Position numbers and translations under genes: made by a program. Below, one piece after another: positions 7,733 through 15,258 of a stretch of 19,700 nt of DNA. Positions within the stretch are counted from its first letter, which is position 1. Every line of letters begins with the position of its first letter. The notes under the pieces are model-generated. The model saw nothing but the letters and a program-made list of their open reading frames with translations, made no database searches and was not told the DNA's origin. This stretch comes from an uncultured beta proteobacterium (GTDB lineage: Bacteria > Pseudomonadota > Gammaproteobacteria > Burkholderiales > Burkholderiaceae): NCBI GenBank assembly GCA_903843315.1, contig CAIMPQ010000093.1, forward strand, positions 1 to 19,700, written 5' to 3'.

Positions 7733-8524
7733 ATGAACGCGCGCGCCGTGATCGAAACTGGACCGCTTCAAGAGCGTCTTGGATATACATTCAAGAAGCC
7801 TGAGCTTTTGAATCAAGCCTTAACTCATCGTAGTCATAGCAAGAAAAACAACGAGCGTTTGGAATTCTTGGGTGACTCTATCCTGAATTGCGTGGTTGCC
7901 GAAATGCTCTATGAGCGTTATTCGGATTTGGATGAGGGCGATCTTTCGCGTGTGCGCGCTAACTTAGTGAAGCAACAGGCTTTATATGAGATTGCCCAAA
8001 GCCTCTCTTTGTCAGATTACTTGCGCTTAGGCGAAGGTGAACTCAAGAGTGGTGGTTTCCGTCGTCCCTCCATCTTGGCCGATACTTTAGAAGCGGTTAC
8101 CGGAGCAATCTTTATCGATGGTGGCTTTGAGGCAGCAAAGGCCTGTTTACGCAAACTCTATTCAGTGATTTTGGCTCATGTAGATCCAAAGACTTTGGGT
8201 AAGGATGACAAAACCTTATTGCAAGAATGTTTACAAAGCTATCAATTGCCTTTACCTACCTATAATGTCACCGGAACTACTGGCGCTGCTCACAACCAGC
8301 AGTTTGAAGTGGAGTGCCTCATCCCTAGCTTGAAGGTGTCTGTGAAGGGCGATGGTGCATCACGCCGCGCTGCTGAGCAATCAGCTGCTAAGACCGCTTT
8401 AATGGCTGCACTGAAAGCATTGCCACAGGAATCTCGCAAACCCAAGAAAACTCGGTCAGCCAAGAAAAAAGCGGCTAAAAAAGAAGTGACCGAAGAGCAG
8501 TTAAATCTTAAGCTGAAGGGCTAA
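7733..8524 (+). CDS. rnc: Ribonuclease III
   Basis: RNase III cuts double-stranded RNA and processes rRNA precursors. The 263-residue product has an N-terminal nuclease domain with the signature NERLEFLGDS (Glu41, Glu44, Asp48), then Glu68, Asp117 and Glu120, which match the metal-binding residues of E. coli RNase III with an offset of three. A double-stranded RNA-binding domain follows (roughly residues 155-225). The C-terminus has an extra lysine-rich tail of about 30 residues (RKPKKTRSAKKKAAKKE), making the protein longer than the 226-residue E. coli enzyme; it may add RNA affinity. It lies 5 bases after lepB and 2 bases before era. Confidence 0.97.
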   Translation: MNARAVIETGPLQERLGYTFKKPELLNQALTHRSHSKKNNERLEFLGDSILNCVVAEMLYERYSDLDEGDLSRVRANLVKQQALYEIAQSLSLSDYLRLGEGELKSGGFRRPSILADTLEAVTGAIFIDGGFEAAKACLRKLYSVILAHVDPKTLGKDDKTLLQECLQSYQLPLPTYNVTGTTGAAHNQQFEVECLIPSLKVSVKGDGASRRAAEQSAAKTALMAALKALPQESRKPKKTRSAKKKAAKKEVTEEQLNLKLKG

Positions 8525-8526
8525 TC

Positions 8527-9462
8527 GTGTTTAGATGCGGCACTATCGCCATTGTTGGGCGTCCCAATATGGGCAAATCAACTCTCCTAAATGCCTTGGT
8601 CGGACAAAAGATCAGCATCACCTCTCGGAAGGCTCAAACTACACGTCATCGTATTTTGGGAATTCAGAATCGGGAAGAAGCGCAATTTATCTTTATTGAT
8701 ACACCGGGCTTTCAGACGCGTCTTATGAATACCCTAAACAAAGCGTTGAATCGCACCGTTACTACTGCACTACAGGATGTCAACGTAGCTTGCTTTGTGG
8801 TTGAAGCGGGTTATTTTGGTGATGACGACAAGAAAGTGTTAAAGCTTCTGCCAGACGATCTTCCGGTAGTCTTGGTCCTCAATAAATTGGATTTATTTAA
8901 TAGCCGCTTTCAGACTCCAGCAGAACGTGATCAAGCTTTACTTAACTTTATTAAAGATATGGCTCGCCCCTGGTGCGAATTAGGCGGTCATGAAGATCAG
9001 AAGAGTGAATTTGCTGAAATCGTCCCTATGAGTGCTAAGAGTCCGGGTGATGTGCAAAGATTATTAGATGTACTAGAGGGTTATTTGCCTGAGGCTGAGG
9101 CCGTATATGATGGCGATACCATCACCGATCGTAGCGAGCGCTTCTTGGCTGCTGAAATTCTGCGTGAGAAGGTCTTTCGTTTTACTGGGGAAGAGTTACC
9201 TTACACCAGTACCGTGGTAATTGATCAGTTCAAGATGGATGGCAAGATGCGGCGTATTGCTGCAACCATTTTAGTCGATCGCGATAGCCATAAAGCGATG
9301 ATCATTGGTGCTAAAGGTGAGCGCCTCAAAAAGATTTCAACTGATGCCCGCATCGATATGGAAAAACTATTTGATGGCAAAGTCTTTTTGGAGACTTGGG
9401 TCAAGGTTAAACGGGGTTGGGCAGATGATCGCGCTGAATTGCGAGCGCAAGGGCTGGAATAA
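8527..9462 (+). CDS. era: GTPase Era, 16S rRNA-binding ribosome assembly factor
   Basis: Era couples a GTP-binding domain to a KH RNA-binding domain and binds the 3' end of 16S rRNA during 30S assembly. The 311-residue product has G1 GRPNMGKST, G3 DTPGF, G4 NKLD and G5 SAK. The C-terminal KH domain follows, with the GxxG-type loop in IIGAKGERLKKI. G1 has Met where most Era proteins have Val (GRPNVGKST), which still fits the P-loop consensus. The GTG at 8527 is forced: an in-frame TAA lies at 8509-8511 and no other early start precedes the P-loop. GAAGGG at 8515-8520, inside the end of rnc, is the Shine-Dalgarno, implying coupling. Confidence 0.97.
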   Translation: MFRCGTIAIVGRPNMGKSTLLNALVGQKISITSRKAQTTRHRILGIQNREEAQFIFIDTPGFQTRLMNTLNKALNRTVTTALQDVNVACFVVEAGYFGDDDKKVLKLLPDDLPVVLVLNKLDLFNSRFQTPAERDQALLNFIKDMARPWCELGGHEDQKSEFAEIVPMSAKSPGDVQRLLDVLEGYLPEAEAVYDGDTITDRSERFLAAEILREKVFRFTGEELPYTSTVVIDQFKMDGKMRRIAATILVDRDSHKAMIIGAKGERLKKISTDARIDMEKLFDGKVFLETWVKVKRGWADDRAELRAQGLE

Positions 9463-9468
9463 AAGCCC

Positions 9469-10203
9469 ATGGCCTCAATTCGTGTTGCTGACGAACCTGC
9501 TTTTGTATTGCATAGCATACCCTATAAAGAGACCAGCTTAATTCTGGATGTCTTTACTCGGCAACATGGGCGGATGGCCTTGATTGCTAAAGGCGCAAAG
9601 CGACCTCATTCTGTATTACGTCCTGTATTACAACGTTTCCAACCTTTGTTAGTGTCTTGGAGTGGTAAGTCTGAATTGCGTACGCTCACCAAATCCGAAT
9701 GGGTTGGTGGCATGCCTTCTCTAGTTGGCGATGCCTTACTCTGCGGCTTTTATCTCAACGAGTTACTTGTAAAGTTTTTGGCTCGTGAAGATGATTATGA
9801 AAAACTCTACGATCGCTATGCTGAAACAATTAATGCCCTATCGAATTTAGAGTTTGAATCCAAGGGTCTTGAAGAGATCTTGCGACCTTTTGAGTTGTCT
9901 TTATTGCAAGAGACTGGTTATGCTGCTGCTTTGGATCGCTGTGTTGAAACCAATGAAATGCCTGTTGCTCAGATTCAGTATGTTTATCAGCCAGAACGCG
10001 GTGTTCGGCCGGTACAAGAGGATGATCCAGGGCATTGGCCTGTCCTTACTGGTAAATCACTTTTGGCAATCGCTGGCGGAGATTTTTCTGATCCAGAGAC
10101 GCTTTCGGAAAGTAAACAACTGATGCGCTTCTTATTGGGTTTGCATTTGCAGGATCAGGTCTTAACTACGCGTCAAATTTTGATTGATCTCAAAAAAATC
10201 TAG
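9469..10203 (+). CDS. recO: DNA repair and recombination mediator RecO
   Basis: RecO works with RecR to load RecA on SSB-coated single-stranded DNA in the RecF pathway. The 244-residue product shows the RecO N-terminal OB-fold pattern (VLHSIPYKETSLILDVFTR, then GRMALIAKGAKR), and a helical C-terminal domain. No four-cysteine zinc motif is present, consistent with many proteobacterial RecO proteins. The ATG at 9469 lies 6 bases after the era stop, with GGAA inside era as a weak ribosome binding site. The era-recO-pdxJ order is a conserved proteobacterial arrangement and strengthens the call, as RecO is poorly conserved in sequence. Confidence 0.93.
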   Translation: MASIRVADEPAFVLHSIPYKETSLILDVFTRQHGRMALIAKGAKRPHSVLRPVLQRFQPLLVSWSGKSELRTLTKSEWVGGMPSLVGDALLCGFYLNELLVKFLAREDDYEKLYDRYAETINALSNLEFESKGLEEILRPFELSLLQETGYAAALDRCVETNEMPVAQIQYVYQPERGVRPVQEDDPGHWPVLTGKSLLAIAGGDFSDPETLSESKQLMRFLLGLHLQDQVLTTRQILIDLKKI

Positions 10204-10215
10204 TAATCTACACTT

Positions 10216-10956
10216 ATGACAGCGCCCAAAGCCCTAGAACTCGGTATCAACATCGATCACGTAGCCACACTGCGTAATGCGCGCGGCACAGTCTATCCAG
10301 ATCCATTAAAGGCGGCCCAATTAGCTGAGGAAGCAGGTGCTGATTTAATTACTTTGCATTTGCGTGAAGATCGTCGCCATATTAAAGACGCTGACTTAAT
10401 CGCAATACGCCCCCTCATCAAAACGCGAATGAATTTGGAGTGCGCCGTCACACCTGAAATGATTAATATCGCTTGCAAGGTAAAGCCGCATGATGTGTGC
10501 TTGGTACCTGAGAAGCGCGAGGAAGTAACTACTGAAGGTGGCTTAGATGTATTAGGACATTTGGAAGCGGTAAAGGCGGCTACCAAGCAATTGCAAGATG
10601 TAGGTATTCGGGTATCACTATTTATTGATCCAGACCTAAAGCAAATACAGGCTGCTAAAGATGTGGGTGCGACTGTGATCGAATTGCATACTGGCCGTTA
10701 TGCTGATTTATCTGGCCAAGAACAAACAACAGAATTAGAGCGTATTCAAGCGGCAGCCCAATTTGGAGTAAGTATTGGCTTGAGAGTCAATGCAGGTCAT
10801 GGTTTACATGAAGGCAATGTCATACCCATTGCAGCAATCTCTGAGTTATCTGAATTGAACATCGGACACGCCATCGTAGCCGAGGCTATATTCAAAGGCT
10901 GGCAAAAAGCTATCACTGATATGAAATCCCTCATGGCGCAAGGCAGAGCAAAGTAA
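10216..10956 (+). CDS. pdxJ: Pyridoxine 5'-phosphate synthase
   Basis: PdxJ condenses 3-amino-2-oxopropyl phosphate with 1-deoxyxylulose 5-phosphate to make pyridoxine 5'-phosphate, the last ring-forming step of the DXP-dependent vitamin B6 pathway. The 246-residue TIM-barrel product has the N-terminal LGINIDHVATLRNARGT, the phosphate and active-site stretch ITLHLREDRRHI with His48, Glu75 in NLECAVT, HTGRYAD, and His195 in VNAGHGLHEGN. All key family motifs are intact. It starts 12 bases after recO and ends 5 bases before acpS. Confidence 0.97.
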   Translation: MTAPKALELGINIDHVATLRNARGTVYPDPLKAAQLAEEAGADLITLHLREDRRHIKDADLIAIRPLIKTRMNLECAVTPEMINIACKVKPHDVCLVPEKREEVTTEGGLDVLGHLEAVKAATKQLQDVGIRVSLFIDPDLKQIQAAKDVGATVIELHTGRYADLSGQEQTTELERIQAAAQFGVSIGLRVNAGHGLHEGNVIPIAAISELSELNIGHAIVAEAIFKGWQKAITDMKSLMAQGRAK

Positions 10957-10961
10957 TCAAA

Positions 10962-11354
10962 ATGATCATTGGGATTGGCACAGACATTCTGCAGATTGGG
11001 CGCTTACAAGCAGCTTACGAACGAACCAATGGCCGTCTTGCTGAAAAGATTCTGGGTCCTGATGAGATGATGGTATTTAAACATCGCCTAGCCAGAAATC
11101 ACAAGAGAGGCATTGCTTTTTTGGCCACTCGGTTTGCTGCAAAAGAGGCATTTTCTAAAGCCATTGGTTTGGGTATGCGTATGCCAATGACATGGCGTTC
11201 ATTGCAAACCCTCAATGAGCCCAGTGGTAAGCCTGTAACCAGCTATCTGGGAGCTTTAGCGCAATTTATGCTGGATCGCAATTGGGAAGCCCAAGTCACT
11301 GTGAGTGATGAGCAAGATATGGCGATCGCCCATGTGATTGTTGTTCAAAAATAA
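10962..11354 (+). CDS. acpS: Holo-[acyl-carrier-protein] synthase
   Basis: AcpS transfers 4'-phosphopantetheine from CoA to the serine of ACP. The 130-residue product has the usual AcpS length and the magnesium-binding signature: Asp8 in MIIGIGTDIL and Glu62 in RFAAKEAFSKAIG. The third conserved region near the C-terminus (VTVSDEQDMAIAHVIV) is also recognisable. Its substrate, AcpP, is encoded at 1971-2210. The gene lies 5 bases after pdxJ and 10 bases before nagZ in the same operon. Confidence 0.96.
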   Translation: MIIGIGTDILQIGRLQAAYERTNGRLAEKILGPDEMMVFKHRLARNHKRGIAFLATRFAAKEAFSKAIGLGMRMPMTWRSLQTLNEPSGKPVTSYLGALAQFMLDRNWEAQVTVSDEQDMAIAHVIVVQK

Positions 11355-11364
11355 AGAGGAAGAG

Positions 11365-12441
11365 ATGACTAAATCCACTATGAATCCAGGCCCGATCACT
11401 TTGGATGTAGTTGGTCTTGAGCTCAATGCTGAGGATCGGCGCCGAATACGAGACCCACTGACTGGTGGCGTCATTTTGTTCGGTAGAAATTTCGCCAGTC
11501 GCCAGCAGCTCACCAAATTAACAGCAGACATTAAAAAACTGCGTTCGGATGTACTTATCTCTATCGATCATGAGGGTGGACGAGTACAGCGTTGCAAAAC
11601 CGATGGCTTTACCCATCTACCGGCAATGCGTAAGTTGGGTGAGTTATGGGGATTAAAGAGTAAATCTACTCATCCCGCTGAATCTGCTGCTTTAGCCATG
11701 GCTGCTGCAACTGCCTGTGGTTATGTCCTTGCTTCGGAGCTTCGCGCTTGTGGCGTGGACTTCAGTTTTACCCCAGTGTTGGATTTAGATTTTGCTCGCA
11801 GTGGCGTCATTGGTGATCGTTCATTTAGTCGTGATCCCCAAATCGTATTTGCATTGGCCAAGAGCCTAAATGAAGGCCTAGGTTTGGCAGATATGGCTAA
11901 CTGTGGAAAACATTTTCCGGGGCATGGTTGGGCCGAAGCAGATTCTCACGTGGCAATTCCAGTAGATGAGCGTAGCCTTAAGGAAATTTTGAACGAGGAT
12001 GCCAAGCCCTATGAATGGTTGGATCTGAGTTTGGCTGCTGTTATGCCGGCCCATGTGATTTATCCAAAAGTAGATAAAAATCCCGCGGGCTTTTCTTCTA
12101 TTTGGCTGCACTCCATCTTGCGCCAAGAGTTAGGCTTTGAAGGCGTAATCTTTAGTGATGATTTATCCATGGAGGGCGCAAGTGTTGCCGGCTCTGTGGT
12201 AAAGGGTGCTGAATTAGCCTTGAATGCCGGGTGTGATGCAGTCCTCATCTGCAACCGACCAGATCTTGCTGATCAATTACTCTCTAAACTGAAGGTCAGC
12301 AAAGCCAAGCAATCCGAGTCTGCTAACCGCCTGAATCGCTTGATGCCAAAGTCAGTGGCCTTATCGTGGGATGAATTGCAAAATGAGGCTGAGTATCAAC
12401 ATGCAAAGGGTTTACTAAAGCAGTTTGGATTAATTCAATAA
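11365..12441 (+). CDS. nagZ: Beta-N-acetylhexosaminidase (glycoside hydrolase family 3)
   Basis: NagZ removes N-acetylglucosamine from anhydromuropeptides in cytoplasmic peptidoglycan recycling. The 358-residue product has SIDHEGGRVQR near residues 66-76, the mobile loop KHFPGHG (182-188) with Asp193 and His195 in DSH, and the nucleophile Asp265 in FSDDLSM, all typical of single-domain proteobacterial NagZ. The ATG at 11365 is chosen because AGAGGAAGAG sits directly upstream; longer frames extending into acpS lack such a site. It is the last gene of the forward operon and ends only 4 bases before the convergent GNAT gene, with no visible terminator between them. Confidence 0.95.
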   Translation: MTKSTMNPGPITLDVVGLELNAEDRRRIRDPLTGGVILFGRNFASRQQLTKLTADIKKLRSDVLISIDHEGGRVQRCKTDGFTHLPAMRKLGELWGLKSKSTHPAESAALAMAAATACGYVLASELRACGVDFSFTPVLDLDFARSGVIGDRSFSRDPQIVFALAKSLNEGLGLADMANCGKHFPGHGWAEADSHVAIPVDERSLKEILNEDAKPYEWLDLSLAAVMPAHVIYPKVDKNPAGFSSIWLHSILRQELGFEGVIFSDDLSMEGASVAGSVVKGAELALNAGCDAVLICNRPDLADQLLSKLKVSKAKQSESANRLNRLMPKSVALSWDELQNEAEYQHAKGLLKQFGLIQ

Positions 12442-12445
12442 AAGG

Positions 12446-13465
12446 TCATTGCTCATTACTTAATTGCTGATCGGGAGATACCCGCTTCCATTCGGAGATG
12501 ATGTATTTTTTAATATGCTCGCCTTCCTCTCTGGCACAAAAAATCTCATCAACATTAACGGATTCATGAAGCTTTTGGAGACGCAATACATCTCCATGAG
12601 AGGAATAATTTGGAAGCCATGCGCCCCAAAAGAATCCCATATCTTCCAATTGGGAAAAGGCTAGAGCTGCAGCCTCCTGAGAAATAGGAAGATTGAGTAA
12701 GGTATAAGCAAGCTGGAGGTGCTCGATCTTTTCTAGTTCGGCACTGATGACTGAATGGAAATCTGCCCCAATATGCTGAATTTTAATATTTGCCATTTGG
12801 GTTGCAGGACTTACGGAGACGGTGTATTCAGATTTTCCATGTCCATTGGCGTTAGATTCTAAAACGCTTCTAGTAACATTAATTTTTTGAGCCAAGTCTT
12901 TTGCAAAGTCAAAGTGATTATTCGGCACATAAATGGTGTGTACTTTTTCTTTGAGAGAAACATAGCAGGATAAGAATGACATGCGAGTATCAGTAAAGTT
13001 ATCCAAGCCTGCCATTTGTCGAAAGGGTGAGGCACCTAAGAGCATGCCAGTTTCTTGCGCACCAAATGCAATCATTTCATGTTGGCTGTAAGGATGGTTA
13101 GTTACACAGTCAGTCCAAAAGCCTACCAAATCTAATTCTTTGGCAATTTCAATGCGTTTCTTAGCCATGTTTTCGGCAATATGGTGACCGCGAAAATCAG
13201 GGTCAACAATCATCTTGCCGGCTTCTGGGGCGGTATTGTGAAGGCTATCAAAAGTGAGTGCGCAATGACCAATGATGTGTCCGTCGGGATGCTCCGCAAC
13301 AACCGAATGCATGAGTTTTTCATCCACGAGCTTTTTTAGTGCTTCCGGGTCATACATCTCATGAAAGGGATAGCTATCGCCATAGCAGCGTCTAACACAG
13401 TGAATGAGTTGCGGGATATCGTCGACTTCTAGGAGTCTGATTTCTGGGGAGATGTCATTATTCAT
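12446..13465 (-). CDS. GNAT-type acetyltransferase with a GNAT-like C-terminal half; substrate unknown
   Basis: The 339-residue product has an N-terminal GNAT fold at about residues 9-165: IRLLEVDDIPQLIHCV, SVVAE..GHIIGHCAL, and the acetyl-CoA loop region VDPDFRGHHIAENM. That loop reads RGHHIA where many enzymes have RGxGxG/A. Residues 170-325 form a second region ending MGFFWGAWLPNYSSHGDVLRLQKL, which resembles, from memory, the C-terminal part of proteins combining an RsbW-like ATPase with GNAT domains. The ATPase part is absent here. It is the only gene here of unclear role and lies on the strand opposite nagZ, behind efp but past a strong terminator, so it probably has its own promoter in 13466-13500. 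Its substrate cannot be read from sequence. Confidence 0.75.
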   Translation of the reverse strand: MNNDISPEIRLLEVDDIPQLIHCVRRCYGDSYPFHEMYDPEALKKLVDEKLMHSVVAEHPDGHIIGHCALTFDSLHNTAPEAGKMIVDPDFRGHHIAENMAKKRIEIAKELDLVGFWTDCVTNHPYSQHEMIAFGAQETGMLLGASPFRQMAGLDNFTDTRMSFLSCYVSLKEKVHTIYVPNNHFDFAKDLAQKINVTRSVLESNANGHGKSEYTVSVSPATQMANIKIQHIGADFHSVISAELEKIEHLQLAYTLLNLPISQEAAALAFSQLEDMGFFWGAWLPNYSSHGDVLRLQKLHESVNVDEIFCAREEGEHIKKYIISEWKRVSPDQQLSNEQ

Positions 13466-13493
13466 GGTCTGAATATTATGACTGAAATTTAGA

Positions 13494-13520
13494 AATAAAA
13501 AAGCCCGGCATGCCGGGCTT
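13494..13520 (-). terminator. Intrinsic terminator of efp
   Basis: The 20-base perfect palindrome AAGCCCGGCATGCCGGGCTT (13501-13520) folds into a GC-rich hairpin. On the minus strand it is followed by a run of T (A-run at 13497-13502 on the plus strand). It begins 21 bases past the efp stop and lies between efp and the GNAT gene, insulating the latter from earP-efp transcription. Confidence 0.85.
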
Positions 13521-13540
13521 AAGCTTGTGCGCTATTGCTA

Positions 13541-14101
13541 TTAGTTGGCGCGACTGCGGTATTCGCCTGTACGGGTATCAATTTCAATTTTGTCCCCTGT
13601 GTTGCAGAACAATGGAACTTGTAATTCATAACCAGTTGCCAATTTTGCGTTTTTCAGTACTTTGCCTGAGCTGGTGTCGCCTTTTACAGCAGGTTCTGTG
13701 TAAATAATTTCACGAACGAGAGAGTTAGGCATTGCCACTGAAAGTGCTTTACCTTCGTAGAACACCACTTCACATGGCATGCTTTCTTCGAGGTAATTTA
13801 ATGCATCGCCCATGAACTCAGCTTCAACTTCATATTGGTTGTAATCTCCATCCATAAAGACATACATTGGATCTGCGAAATAAGAGTAGGTGCAATCTTT
13901 TTTGTCGAGAATCACAACGTCAAACTTGTCATCCGCTTTGCAAACACCTTCGTTAGGTGCACCAGTTAACAAGTTTTTGAATTTCATTTTCACAACTGAA
14001 GAGTTGCGACCTGAGCGGCTATATTCCGCTTTTAAAACGACCATGGCATCAGTGCCGATCATTACTACGTTACCAACGCGGAGTTCTTGTGCTGTTTTCA
14101 T
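13541..14101 (-). CDS. efp: Translation elongation factor P, EarP-dependent (Arg32) type
   Basis: EF-P relieves ribosome stalling at consecutive prolines. The 186-residue product has the usual three-domain length. Its domain I loop reads YSRSGRNSS, placing Arg at position 32 rather than Lys. Arg32 is the residue rhamnosylated by EarP in the known EarP systems, and earP is the next gene upstream. The remainder matches EF-P, including TGYELQVPLFCNTGDKIEIDTRTGEYRSR at the C-terminus (given here as family resemblance in segments TGYELQVPLF and IDTRTGEYRSR). A Shine-Dalgarno-like AGGAA precedes the ATG. It ends at a strong terminator and probably shares a transcript with earP. Confidence 0.97.
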   Translation of the reverse strand: MKTAQELRVGNVVMIGTDAMVVLKAEYSRSGRNSSVVKMKFKNLLTGAPNEGVCKADDKFDVVILDKKDCTYSYFADPMYVFMDGDYNQYEVEAEFMGDALNYLEESMPCEVVFYEGKALSVAMPNSLVREIIYTEPAVKGDTSSGKVLKNAKLATGYELQVPLFCNTGDKIEIDTRTGEYRSRAN

Positions 14102-14187
14102 CTTGCTATTCCTGGGTACAGAGCTAATTTTCTGCGGTTTTAATCAAAAACAAGATTGTAACCGCCCGTAAGCCAATACTGTTGGGC

Positions 14188-15258
14188 TTAGGCTATAAAG
14201 CGCAGTAGGCGTGCAGCCAAGCCACCATCTGCTTGTTTTTCCAGTAAATGGGCGCGCCAGGCTTTGGCATGTGCATTCCAGGCATCTAGTGAGTGAATCC
14301 ACTCACTGGGCATTGCCCAGGTCATGGCTGCAATGGCTGATAATCTCAGGTCTTGGCTAGCACTTTCCAGATACAAGTCTAAAAAGGCCGCCAATTTCAC
14401 TTCATGCGCACGATCTTCTTGTGGGTAGATATGCCAAATAAATGGTTTACCAGCTAACTGAGCGCGGATGAAAGAATCTTCGCCGCGAACAATATTGAAG
14501 TCGCATTGCGATAGAACCCAGTCATAGTCATCTTGCGATACAAATGGCATCGGCAATAATTGCAGGGTGGCGGGTAATTGAACGGCTTGCTCGTCATAGA
14601 CATTCAGTAATTCAGAATGACCATGTGCTAGTAAGACATCGACGTTTTCACCAAGCTTGCCTAAATCTTCAAGCCATGGACGCAATGGGATTCCGGGATA
14701 GCAAAAAATACTGATTCGTTTGGCATTGGGGCGTAGTTTCGACCAAGCAGACTTTAGATCCTCGGGGATGAACTTTGCAACGAGATGACCCTCGGGCGGA
14801 ATGGGGTCAAGTAATAATCCTCCAACATCATCGCGAAAGCCTGGGAAGAAAAAATACTTTGCAATGCCATGAGACTGGGGTGAAGCTTTTGCATGAAACT
14901 CCGCCACCCATGGCTCAGCGCTGAGATACTCTAGGTTAATAATGATGGGCTTAATAGGAGCGATAAACAGTCCAGCAAGATAGCGCTCAGGTAGATCACA
15001 GCCGAAGGCTTCAATCACAACATCAGGAGCGGTGACGGGATGACGTGCATTGCTGTAACTTGCTTCCCAAGCTTGTATATCAATTTGGTGCTTAACCGCC
15101 TCATCAGTACCAGAAGCGAGTAAATTAAGGGTTGGCAGGTCATCGCAAAAAATGCGGACAGTTTGGCCATGAAGACTTGATAAGCTTCGGGCTAGGCGCC
15201 AGCAAACTCCAGCATCACCATAGTTATCGACGATTCGGCAGAAAATATCCCAACGCAT
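14188..15258 (-). CDS. earP: Protein-arginine rhamnosyltransferase for EF-P
   Basis: EarP transfers rhamnose from TDP-rhamnose onto Arg32 of EF-P. The 356-residue product starts MRWDIFCRIVDNYGDAGVCWRLA, matching family members; Asp11 and Asp15 in DNYGD and Glu260 in RGEDSFIRAQ correspond to the catalytic residues described for EarP. The ATG at 15258-15256 is preferred to a TTG two codons upstream because it gives the family N-terminus. This start codon shares two bases with the start codon of divergent uvrC, so its promoter must lie within uvrC. efp follows 86 bases downstream. TDP-rhamnose synthesis genes are not in this window. Confidence 0.95.
   Translation of the reverse strand: MRWDIFCRIVDNYGDAGVCWRLARSLSSLHGQTVRIFCDDLPTLNLLASGTDEAVKHQIDIQAWEASYSNARHPVTAPDVVIEAFGCDLPERYLAGLFIAPIKPIIINLEYLSAEPWVAEFHAKASPQSHGIAKYFFFPGFRDDVGGLLLDPIPPEGHLVAKFIPEDLKSAWSKLRPNAKRISIFCYPGIPLRPWLEDLGKLGENVDVLLAHGHSELLNVYDEQAVQLPATLQLLPMPFVSQDDYDWVLSQCDFNIVRGEDSFIRAQLAGKPFIWHIYPQEDRAHEVKLAAFLDLYLESASQDLRLSAIAAMTWAMPSEWIHSLDAWNAHAKAWRAHLLEKQADGGLAARLLRFIA

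Noticed and set aside
12464..12664. Forward open frame opposite the GNAT gene
   Set aside because: It is antisense to a better-supported coding frame and shows no recognisable protein features.
13501..13520. Perfect 20-base palindrome read as a protein-binding operator
   Set aside because: The adjacent A/T-run and position just after the efp stop fit an intrinsic terminator better.
13890..14171. Forward open frame opposite the 5' part of efp
   Set aside because: It lies antisense to a clearly conserved EF-P frame and has no family features.
14169..14190. TAAGCC/GGCTTA inverted repeat at the earP stop as a terminator
   Set aside because: Six pairs with a 10-base loop and no T-run directly after it on the minus strand; earP and efp more likely share a transcript.
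15181..15256. Possible SOS box upstream of uvrC
   Set aside because: No CTG-N10-CAG is present in the region before the uvrC start.
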